The notes beneath the pieces were generated by a model, which saw only the letters and a program-made list of their open reading frames with translations, did not search any database and had not been told where the DNA came from. Shown here piece after piece: positions 1-6,306 of a DNA stretch of 9,939 nt (positions are counted from its first letter, which is position 1; every line of letters starts with the position of its first letter). The DNA is from Candidatus Hydrogenedentota bacterium (lineage in GTDB: Bacteria; Hydrogenedentota; Hydrogenedentia; Hydrogenedentales; SLHB01). The stretch is from positions 1 through 9,939 of the forward strand of contig SKRY01000392.1 of NCBI GenBank assembly GCA_007118235.1, read 5' to 3'. Position numbers and translations under genes: made by a program.

Positions 1-1
1 G

Positions 2-1648
2 AAGTGGCTCAACGATGACTACGTGAAGTTTATCCGCTTCGGCCAGTGGCGCATCGAACAAACCGGCCACGGCGTGTTGGCCTTCATCAGCAACCATGGC
101 TACCTGGACAATCCCACCTTCCGCGGCATGCGGCAAAGCCTCATGGATACCTTTGACGACATCTACATCCTTGACCTCCATGGGAACACCAAGAAGAAGG
201 AAGCAGCTCCCGATGGCGGCAAGGACGAGAACGTGTTCGATATCCAGCAAGGCGTCGCCATCGGCATCTTTGTCAAGCGCGAGGCGGGGGACGCAAAACA
301 GCCCGCGCGCGTGCGTCATGCCGATTGCTGGGGACCCCGCGAAATCAAGGAGACACGCGATGGCGAGAACCGGCTAGTGGGCGGCAAGTACCGCTTCTTG
401 GAAGACCATTCGTGCGAGACCGTGCAGTGGCAAAAACTACATCCCACAAGCCCCGGGTATCTCTTCATTCCGCGCGATGTGCGGTTGGAAAAGGAGTACA
501 TGAAGGGCTGGTCCGTGAAGGACATCTTCCCCGTGCATTCCGTGGGGATGGTGACCGCGCGGGACAAGCTCACCATTCACTGGAGTCCGGAGGAGGTCTG
601 GCGCACGGTCAAGGACTTCGCCCAACTCAAGGAAGAGGAAGCGCGGGACAAGTATCGCCTAGGCCCGGACGCGCGTGACTGGAAGGTCGCCTTCGCCCAA
701 CAGGATCTCCGGGATTCCGGGCCTTCGAAAGACAATATCGTTCCCGTGCTTTACCGGCCTTTTGATAAGCGCTGGACCTATTACACAGGCCATTCGCGCG
801 GGTTCATTTGCAAACCCCGGGGAGAAGTCATGGGGCACATGTTGGAGACAGAAAACCTCGCGTTGATTTCGTGCCGAAACATTGAAATCAGCCGTGGCTG
901 GGAGAACGTGTTATGCACCAACATCCCCATCGAGCATCACACCGTGTCTCTCAAGGAAGTGAACTATCTCTACCCCCTGAGAATCCTTGAAAACGGCTAC
1001 GCTAATGTCCATTCCACCAACAACGGCTCTCAAGGCGAGCTGCCGTGCGAAAAGGCGCCCGCGCCGAATCTAAGCGAAGCCTTTCTCCATGCCCTCACGA
1101 CCACCACTGGGTTAAGCTTCAAAACCAACGAAGGTAATGGGAAAACGGGCGTCAGCCCAGAAGACATCTTTCACTACATCTACGCCATCCTTCACAGCCG
1201 CGCCTATCGCGAACGGTATGAACAATACCTCCGCTCGGATTTCCCGCGCATTCCCCTAACACGGAATCTAGACCTGTTCCGGGCGCTGTGCGGGGAAGGA
1301 GCGCGCCTTACGGCCCTGCATCTCATGGAAACGGATATACCCTTCATCACACGGTTTTCCACGGCGGGAAGCAACACCGTCGAGGCCATCCGTTACGTGG
1401 ATGAACACCAACGGGTATACATCAACGACACCCAGTGTTTTGAAGGTATCCCGCCAAGTGTTTGGGAGTTTTGCATTGGCGGATACCGGGTCTGCCACAA
1501 ATGGCTCAAGGATCGCCGGGAACGCGCCCTCACGTACGACGATCTCCGAAGCTATCAGTACATCGTGGCCGCCCTTCACGAGACTTTGGATTGCATGACC
1601 TCCATCGATGACATCATTGAGGAACAGGGCGGCTGGCCCATCAAATAG
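2..1648 (+). CDS. Type ISP restriction-modification enzyme, C-terminal part (5' end outside window)
   Basis: The frame is open to the left edge. A GTG at 23 is an internal valine, not a start, because the codons before it (KWLNDDYVKFIRFGQW) already belong to the conserved protein. The 548 visible residues match, from my memory of the family, the region after the NPPY catalytic motif of the adenine-N6 methylase in single-chain type ISP enzymes (nuclease, helicase, methylase, target recognition domain). Hallmarks are FISNHGYLDNPTFRGMR (about residues 28-44), ILDLHGN, KDENVFDIQQGVAIGIFV, and a C-terminal target-recognition stretch with FHYIYAILHS, YRERYEQYLRSDFPRIPL and GGYRVCHKWLKDR. The C-terminus ending in GGWPIK looks natural. 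The expected role is cytoplasmic methylation of host DNA and ATP-dependent cleavage of unmodified foreign DNA. The nuclease, helicase and NPPY parts cannot be seen, so whether the gene is intact is unknown. The following gene is unrelated and 173 bases away. Confidence 0.9.
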   Translation, partial: KWLNDDYVKFIRFGQWRIEQTGHGVLAFISNHGYLDNPTFRGMRQSLMDTFDDIYILDLHGNTKKKEAAPDGGKDENVFDIQQGVAIGIFVKREAGDAKQPARVRHADCWGPREIKETRDGENRLVGGKYRFLEDHSCETVQWQKLHPTSPGYLFIPRDVRLEKEYMKGWSVKDIFPVHSVGMVTARDKLTIHWSPEEVWRTVKDFAQLKEEEARDKYRLGPDARDWKVAFAQQDLRDSGPSKDNIVPVLYRPFDKRWTYYTGHSRGFICKPRGEVMGHMLETENLALISCRNIEISRGWENVLCTNIPIEHHTVSLKEVNYLYPLRILENGYANVHSTNNGSQGELPCEKAPAPNLSEAFLHALTTTTGLSFKTNEGNGKTGVSPEDIFHYIYAILHSRAYRERYEQYLRSDFPRIPLTRNLDLFRALCGEGARLTALHLMETDIPFITRFSTAGSNTVEAIRYVDEHQRVYINDTQCFEGIPPSVWEFCIGGYRVCHKWLKDRRERALTYDDLRSYQYIVAALHETLDCMTSIDDIIEEQGGWPIK

Positions 1649-1821
1649 TACGGCGCGTGGAGCCTTGCCGAGTGAAGGATTGGCATGCCCCAAGAAGGGC
1701 GCTTGGACTTCCTTGCCTGAATTCGCCACAATGGAGGCCTATCGGATGGCCTTCGCGGGATGGGGGCCACAAGAAACGGTTCCGGCGCGGCCGGGACACA
1801 GCCGTTACAGGGAGGCATCAC
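1649..1821. other. Intergenic region between restriction-modification gene and oxidoreductase gene
   Basis: These 173 bases lie between two co-directional but unrelated genes. A frame in register with the oxidoreductase runs back to an ATG at 1657, but its product (rich in W, R and G) does not look like protein and would bury the Tat signal. A short imperfect stem (GGAGGCC at 1733-1739 against GGCCTTC at 1748-1754, one G-T pair) has no T-run and is not a convincing terminator. TTGGAC (1702-1707) followed by CACAAT 18 bases later is a weak promoter-like pair. No gene or repeat was found here. Confidence 0.4.
1811..1815 (+). promoter_or_regulatory. Ribosome binding site that fixes the oxidoreductase start
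   Basis: GGAGG lies 6 bases before the ATG at 1822. The open frame extends 55 codons further upstream, but only the ATG at 1822 has a strong Shine-Dalgarno sequence and places the twin-arginine motif near the N-terminus, so it is chosen as the start. Confidence 0.85.
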
Positions 1822-3168
1822 ATGCGCAGAACAAGCGAAAGCATAAGCCGCCGGCAATTCGTTAAGCGAACAGGCGCGGCCGCAATTGCCGCCAGTTATG
1901 GGGCATGGGCCGCTCCCGCGATTATTGGGGCCAACAACACCACCTATCGCACGGCCTTGATCGGCTCGGGGTGGTGGGGCATGAACATTATGCGCGCCGC
2001 CCTTGAATCAGGCCGGTGCAAGGCGACAGCGGTGTGCGATGTGGACGGAAGTCACCTCGACGGCGCCGCGGAGGAGATCGAGGAGCTGTCAGGCGATCAG
2101 CCCAAGAAATTCCGGGATTACCGCGACCTACTGAATGAGGAGCCGCCCGACATCGCCATCGTGGCGACACCGGACCACTGGCACGCCTTGCCCACCATCG
2201 CGGCCATCGAGGCGGGCGCCCACGTCTATGTCGAGAAACCCATCAGCCATACCATCCTTGAGGGACGGGCCATGGTGAACGCCGCCCGAGCGAACGATCG
2301 CGTGGTCCAGGTGGGCACGCACCGGCGTGTTTCGCCTCATAACATGTCCGCCATGGAATTCCTTCGCGAAGGCAACGCCGGAAATATCGGCATGGTGCGC
2401 GCCTTTGTCCATTACGGCGGCGGCCCTGAATCCCCCAGGCCCAACGAGGAACCGCCGGACCATCTGGATTGGGATTTCTGGTGCGGCCCGGCGCCCTTGC
2501 GGCCCTTCAATCCAGCGATTCATCCACGCGGATTTCGGCAGTTCCTGGACTACGCCAACGGCCAACTCGGCGACTGGGGCATTCACTGGATGGACCAAAT
2601 CCTAATGTGGACGGAGGAGAAATACCCGAAACGCGTCTCCTCGGTTGGCGGACGTCCCATACGCGGCGAGCCGGTGTACACCATGGAAGAGCAAACAAGC
2701 GACGGCCCCGACCATCAGGTGACAACCTTCGAGTTTGAGGATTTCACCGCCACATGGGAGCACCGCATGTTCGCGGCCAACCACGCCGAGAACCATAACG
2801 TTGGGGTGTACTTCTATGGCACTGCGGGGACGCTGCATCTGGGCTGGCGGGATGGATGGACGTTCTACCCCTCGGATGGCTCGGACGCCACGCATGTAGA
2901 GCCTGAACTTCACACGAATGACAATCACAACATCCCCGAATCCTGGGCCGATTTTCTCGACGCTATCGAGAACAACCGGAGACCGGCGTCCGATATCGAA
3001 GTCAGCCATTACTCGACCAACCTTAGCCTGCTTGGCATGCTCTCGCTCAAGCTCGGACGCGAAATCCAATGGGATGGCGAGAAAGAAGAAGTGATCGGCG
3101 ATCCCGAGGCCAACACCCATCTGCGGCGGCCCTACCGCGGCGAATGGGAGTACCCCGAGGTGTCGTAG
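1822..3168 (+). CDS. Tat-exported Gfo/Idh/MocA family oxidoreductase
   Basis: The protein has 448 residues, normal for this family. Residues 9-16 (SRRQFVKR) form a twin-arginine motif, followed by a hydrophobic Ala-rich stretch ending near AAPAIIGA (about residue 37), so export in folded form with a bound nucleotide is expected. The Rossmann fold starts with ALIGSGWWG (GxGxxG at 48-53). VCDVD (71-75) is at the usual end of strand 2, and IVATPDHWH and VEKPISHT (EKP at 138-140, with the conserved lysine) follow. GTHRR (165-169) and GDWGIHWMD (250-258) are typical of the substrate domain. The C-terminal style (LRRPYRGEWEYP) resembles the many planctomycete paralogues. The likely role is NAD(P)-dependent oxidation or reduction of a sugar, inositol or sugar derivative outside the cytoplasm. 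The substrate cannot be predicted from sequence because family members differ widely. The gene stands alone and ends before a strong hairpin. Confidence 0.93.
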   Translation: MRRTSESISRRQFVKRTGAAAIAASYGAWAAPAIIGANNTTYRTALIGSGWWGMNIMRAALESGRCKATAVCDVDGSHLDGAAEEIEELSGDQPKKFRDYRDLLNEEPPDIAIVATPDHWHALPTIAAIEAGAHVYVEKPISHTILEGRAMVNAARANDRVVQVGTHRRVSPHNMSAMEFLREGNAGNIGMVRAFVHYGGGPESPRPNEEPPDHLDWDFWCGPAPLRPFNPAIHPRGFRQFLDYANGQLGDWGIHWMDQILMWTEEKYPKRVSSVGGRPIRGEPVYTMEEQTSDGPDHQVTTFEFEDFTATWEHRMFAANHAENHNVGVYFYGTAGTLHLGWRDGWTFYPSDGSDATHVEPELHTNDNHNIPESWADFLDAIENNRRPASDIEVSHYSTNLSLLGMLSLKLGREIQWDGEKEEVIGDPEANTHLRRPYRGEWEYPEVS

Positions 3169-3191
3169 ACCAACGGCCAGACAAGAACGCA

Positions 3192-3225
3192 ACGGGGCGG
3201 CCGTGAATTACGATGGCCGCCCCGT
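3192..3225. terminator. Strong hairpin between convergent genes, probable bidirectional terminator
   Basis: ACGGGGCGGCC (3192-3202) and GGCCGCCCCGT (3215-3225) form a perfect 11-bp stem with a 12-base loop. It lies 23 bases after the oxidoreductase stop and 24 bases from the stop of the converging coiled-coil gene. There is no classical T-run on the plus strand. On the minus strand the stem is followed by TTGCGTTCTTGTCT, which is moderately T-rich. Position and stem strength support a shared terminator, but the poor T-tract leaves its efficiency unsure. Confidence 0.7.
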
Positions 3226-3249
3226 CTACTGGCGCTTGGGTTCCTCCAC

Positions 3250-5124
3250 TTAGAGCATCATCTCCACGCCATAATACCGCCGGATGGCCTCTTCAAGCTC
3301 CGAGCCGGTAACCACCACGGGCTCCACTTGGAGGTTGGTGGTTAATTCCACGTCTTCAATCGCGATGAGGTCAAGCGGATTGATCATGGCCAGCACGAGG
3401 GTCTTGCCATCCATCCGAATGGGAATGCACGCGTGGTGAGCCGCAAGCCGGCCGGTGATAAGGCGCACCGCCTCTGGATCGATGGATTCCTCGGCAAGCC
3501 GGATGAAAGGCGTGTGCATCTGGCAAGCCACGGCGTAGGCGATGGTCTCATCGCTGGCGTATCCATTCGCGGCCAAAATGCCGCCCAATCGCCGGTAGGG
3601 CATCTGCGCTTGTTCGCTCAGCGCCGCATCCAATTGTTCCTCCGTGATGACGCCCGCCTTCACCAAGATTTCCCCAAGACGAAGGCGTTTGTCCGACTCA
3701 TTCACAACCTCTGACAGGTTTCGCGCCGTCACGGCGGCGACGTCTTCCTCTTCCTCGGGCTCTTCCTTCGCCTGAAGCTCCGCATTGACGCGCCGAAGCT
3801 CTTCCATCTCGGCGCGCACCCGCGCAAGCTCTTCCCTGGTCTCTTGCCGATCCCGCAGGGCCTGGTCGCGCTCCCGCATGACCCTTTCACTGAAGTCCTT
3901 GGACGGCCATTCCGTGACACGGGCTTCCAACGCGTTCATTCGCTTGAGAACGCCTTGCACATGCTGGGCCAATTCCCCTGTTGAGCTGGCAAGCGCTTCA
4001 AGCCGCTGCTGGGTCTCGTTACCGGCATCTTCGGATTCATCGTCCTGTTGCGCGCGGCCGGCGGCAAGAGATCGCACGTGTTCGTCCAGGTCCTCAAAGG
4101 CCTCGGTCAAGGATGTAATCCGCGCGCTTACGGGCGATTCGGCGCTGCGCTCCCGCACGGCCTCCGCGAGTTCGGACTCAATCCGGGCCAATCGCTGGTC
4201 ATCGCGGGAGAAATGCTGCTCGGTGGAAGTGAACCTTGCCTGAAGTTTGCCCAAAGTGTCCCGCATCTCATTCATGGCCGTCCGCGTGGCCTCGGCAACC
4301 GCATCCGCGCCCCGGTCTTGCGTCACGGTTTGGCGGAGTTCCCTCATGGTCTCATCCACGGCGGCCAAACGTGTTTCAATGTGTTGCAAGGCTGGATCAG
4401 CGGCCCGCTCTTGGCCCGCCAGCCGCAACGCCTCCACGTTCTGCTCCAGCCGGTCCATGCGGGCGGCCACATCACCCTTGAGTCCCGTAACCGCCTGCCG
4501 GAGTTCGTTCACCACCCCTCTTGTTTCCGCCGGAGCCGCGGCTTCGAGATCCCCGCGCAAACGTTCCAGGAGCGCCTGAATAGGCTGCAATTGAGTGTCC
4601 AGGTCGGTTAGATCGTGAAACCCATGGGCCTCTTCGCTCAGGTCGTCGAATTCGGGGTTCTGGCCCTGAATCCGGTCCCATGGCAACTCGCGCAATGTGC
4701 GCCGGAGGCGGTCATGTCCTTGGAGTTCCCGTCTCGTCCGGGCAAGGACGCCTTTGATGGCCTGGAGGGCGCGCAGGATTTCGGGCGTGGCGGGCTGTCC
4801 CCGATGCTGGCCCGCGCGCATCCCTCTGTAGAGACGTTGAAAAACGATCACCTGCCGTTCAAGCATCTCCCCCGCCACCCGCGTTCGATCACTGTGAAAC
4901 GCCAAGGCGTCGCACAAACGGCGCAGCGCGTCCGCCAATGCCCTGTCGGGCGGCGGCGTTCCGTGAAACGCCAAGTCAGGCAACGGCTCCTGGCGCTTAT
5001 GGGTTGGGGAATTCCCTCCGGCTCCCATGCGTTGAGCCTTTTGTGCGTCTCCGCCGGTTTGGGTGTTCCAGTCTTCAATAGCTGCTTCCAGCCGTTGTAA
5101 GATATCTTCGCGGGAGGTGCCCAT
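3250..5124 (-). CDS. Coiled-coil protein with C-terminal MshEN (GspE/PilB N-terminal) domain, no ATPase
   Basis: The protein has 624 residues. The ATG at 5124 is the only plausible start: an in-frame TAG lies 18 bases upstream and no other start codon falls between, although the ribosome site (AGGA, 13 bases away) is poor. Residues 1-170 are mostly helical and charged, with no recognised domain. Residues about 175-455 are rich in E, R, A, L and Q and have coiled-coil character, ending in an acidic stretch (EEPEEEED). Residues 480-624 match the domain that precedes the ATPase in GspE, PilB and MshE. The motif RLGxxLxxxGxxxxxxLxxxLxxQ is present at 482-505 and, slightly diverged, at 512-535 (RLGGIL...ACQ), followed by IDPEAVRLI, LVLAMINPLDLIAIEDV and EEAIRRYYG. 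In MshE this paired motif binds cyclic di-GMP. There is no Walker motif, signal peptide or membrane segment, so a cytoplasmic signalling or scaffold role is inferred. Confidence 0.85.
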   Translation of the reverse strand: MGTSREDILQRLEAAIEDWNTQTGGDAQKAQRMGAGGNSPTHKRQEPLPDLAFHGTPPPDRALADALRRLCDALAFHSDRTRVAGEMLERQVIVFQRLYRGMRAGQHRGQPATPEILRALQAIKGVLARTRRELQGHDRLRRTLRELPWDRIQGQNPEFDDLSEEAHGFHDLTDLDTQLQPIQALLERLRGDLEAAAPAETRGVVNELRQAVTGLKGDVAARMDRLEQNVEALRLAGQERAADPALQHIETRLAAVDETMRELRQTVTQDRGADAVAEATRTAMNEMRDTLGKLQARFTSTEQHFSRDDQRLARIESELAEAVRERSAESPVSARITSLTEAFEDLDEHVRSLAAGRAQQDDESEDAGNETQQRLEALASSTGELAQHVQGVLKRMNALEARVTEWPSKDFSERVMRERDQALRDRQETREELARVRAEMEELRRVNAELQAKEEPEEEEDVAAVTARNLSEVVNESDKRLRLGEILVKAGVITEEQLDAALSEQAQMPYRRLGGILAANGYASDETIAYAVACQMHTPFIRLAEESIDPEAVRLITGRLAAHHACIPIRMDGKTLVLAMINPLDLIAIEDVELTTNLQVEPVVVTGSELEEAIRRYYGVEMML

Positions 5125-5247
5125 GATTTCGGGATAATCCTAATGAAGTTTGCTGGCCGCCGTGTAACACGAATCGGCCTGTCTCGATTTCTGCTCACTC
5201 CAAGCACGGCAACACGGGCCGCGGCTGCAACCCCTGAACCCGGACGC

Positions 5248-5276
5248 ATTCTAGACTTCGCCCACCATGGATTCAA
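5248..5276 (-). promoter_or_regulatory. Candidate sigma70-like promoter for the coiled-coil MshEN gene
   Basis: On the minus strand, TTGAAT (plus-strand positions 5271-5276) and TAGAAT (5248-5253) are separated by exactly 17 bases. They match 4 of 6 and 5 of 6 positions of the E. coli consensus. The pair lies in the 264-base divergent spacer and would give a leader of about 115-120 bases. The match is by eye only, and promoter consensus in this lineage is unknown. Confidence 0.35.
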
Positions 5277-5327
5277 ACGAGCCGCGCCTACTCGCCATTC
5301 GCCGGGCACGCGCATGGGCCGTTTGGC

Positions 5328-5354
5328 TTGCGTTAGTCGATGGCGTAGGATAAT
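5328..5354 (+). promoter_or_regulatory. Weak candidate promoter for the metallophosphoesterase gene
   Basis: TTGCGT (5328-5333) and GATAAT (5349-5354) are separated by 15 bases, shorter than the usual 17, just upstream of the ribosome site of the phosphoesterase gene. The rest of the 5125-5388 spacer shows no repeat and no convincing small gene. Confidence 0.2.
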
Positions 5355-5374
5355 GGAGTAATGCGCCATCACAT

Positions 5375-5380
5375 AAGGAG
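5375..5380 (+). promoter_or_regulatory. Ribosome binding site of the metallophosphoesterase gene
   Basis: AAGGAG lies 8 bases before the ATG at 5389 and supports that start. The surrounding ATAAGGAG-(8 bases)-ATG arrangement is nearly the same as the one in front of the LamG-type gene at 8060. Confidence 0.8.
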
Positions 5381-5388
5381 ATTGCGCC

Positions 5389-6270
5389 ATGAAGTCATCC
5401 CGTTCTTGGGCCATGGCCCCCGTGCTCGGGGCTATCACGATCATTCTTGCGTTTTCGGGCCTCTCCGCCAGCGCCGAGGAGATTGTACTGCTCCACGACA
5501 ACGATCAGCATTTCGACTTCAACTTCGTGGACGGCATCGAGGCGGAAATCATCCGGATTCGCGATGAGAATCCCAATGTGTTCCACATCAACTGCGGCGA
5601 TATCTTTGTGCGCCACAGCGCACGTTGGGAAGAGCCGGACAATTTGGATTGGTACGCGAACCAGGCCCGGTTCATGATTGAAACCATGAACCGGCTGGGG
5701 TACGACGCCATAGCCGTTGGCAATCATGAATTGGATCACAGGGAAACTCACACGCGGGACGCGCTCGAGCAAGCCGAGTTCCCCCTGCTCGCCGCGAATG
5801 TGGAGGTCACCACCGATCTCCTGCCGGAATTCAAGCCGTATACCGTGTTTGAGACGGAAGGCGGCCATACCATCGCCGTGCTCGGATTGAGCACGGGCAG
5901 CTTCGACGGCGTTATCCGCCTCGACCCTATCGAAACCGCCAAGGAGTATCGATATCTCGCGGAAGAACATGACGTCTTCGTCGCGGCCACGCACATAGGG
6001 TACACCGCCGACCGGCGCTTGGCCGAGGCCGTGCCCGAGCTGGACGTCATACTGGGAGGCCACAGCCATACCTTACTGGAAGAGGCGGAGGTGGTCAACG
6101 GCGTGCTCGTGGCCCAGGCGGGAGGCGGGGGCCACTACCCCGACCCGGAGAAGCCGATGTATTTGGGCGTCGTGCGGATCACGTTGGAAGATGGCGTTGT
6201 GGTGGACAAGGCCGGTCGCGTCATCACGTTCACCGGAGAAGAGGCCGCCATTCCGGCCGGTGCTCCCTAA
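5389..6270 (+). CDS. Secreted metallophosphoesterase, UshA/5'-nucleotidase N-terminal domain type
   Basis: The protein has 293 residues and a clear Sec signal peptide: a basic start, a hydrophobic core (PVLGAITIILAFSGL) and a likely cleavage after ASA at residue 29. The mature part is one calcineurin-like metallophosphoesterase domain with all expected metal-ligand motifs: DNDQH (D39, H41), NCGD (D71), GNHELD (N112, H113), THIG (H202) and GGHSH (H225, H227). This order matches UshA and other 5'-nucleotidases or cyclic phosphodiesterases, which hydrolyse phosphate esters of nucleotides in the periplasm. UshA is about 550 residues and has a C-terminal domain that binds the nucleotide base. That domain is absent here and the frame closes naturally with TAA, so the substrate range is uncertain. 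The usual threonine before ND (HTND in UshA) is aspartate (HDND). The gene has its own ribosome site, diverges from the coiled-coil gene and converges on comM, 36 bases from its stop. Confidence 0.88.
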   Translation: MKSSRSWAMAPVLGAITIILAFSGLSASAEEIVLLHDNDQHFDFNFVDGIEAEIIRIRDENPNVFHINCGDIFVRHSARWEEPDNLDWYANQARFMIETMNRLGYDAIAVGNHELDHRETHTRDALEQAEFPLLAANVEVTTDLLPEFKPYTVFETEGGHTIAVLGLSTGSFDGVIRLDPIETAKEYRYLAEEHDVFVAATHIGYTADRRLAEAVPELDVILGGHSHTLLEEAEVVNGVLVAQAGGGGHYPDPEKPMYLGVVRITLEDGVVVDKAGRVITFTGEEAAIPAGAP

Positions 6271-6292
6271 TCAAGGCCTTGTTCCGCCGGCC
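6255..6292. terminator. Weak candidate stem between convergent phosphoesterase and comM genes
   Basis: GGCCGGTG (6255-6262, inside the last codons of the phosphoesterase gene) can pair with CGCCGGCC (6285-6292), 8 bp with one G-T pair. The 22-base loop contains the palindrome CAAGGCCTTG (6272-6281). There is no T-run on either side. It is the only stem in the 36-base convergent gap, but the arms are themselves low-complexity GC and the match may be chance. Confidence 0.25.
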
Positions 6293-6306
6293 CTCTCCCC
6301 CATGCT

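Noticed and set aside
23..25. GTG as a start codon for the first gene
   Set aside because: The codons before it continue the conserved family sequence to the window edge, so it is an internal valine of a gene that begins upstream.
1268..1729. Minus-strand open frame of 153 codons crossing the end of the restriction-modification gene
   Set aside because: It is antisense to the conserved C-terminal part of the type ISP protein and shows no ribosome site or recognisable motif.
1657..1821. 55-codon upstream extension of the oxidoreductase frame starting at an ATG at 1657
   Set aside because: The extension reads as low-quality W/R/G-rich sequence, has no ribosome site, and would move the twin-arginine motif away from the N-terminus. 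The ATG at 1822 has GGAGG 6 bases upstream.
2602..3192. Minus-strand open frame of 196 codons, and another of 156 codons at 2128-2598
   Set aside because: Both are antisense to the oxidoreductase gene, whose motifs are continuous through this region. No domain was recognised in either.
5143..5361. Small plus-strand open frame of 72 codons in the divergent spacer
   Set aside because: It has no ribosome site, is rich in arginine and alanine with no recognisable motif, and covers the region where promoters of the two flanking genes are expected.
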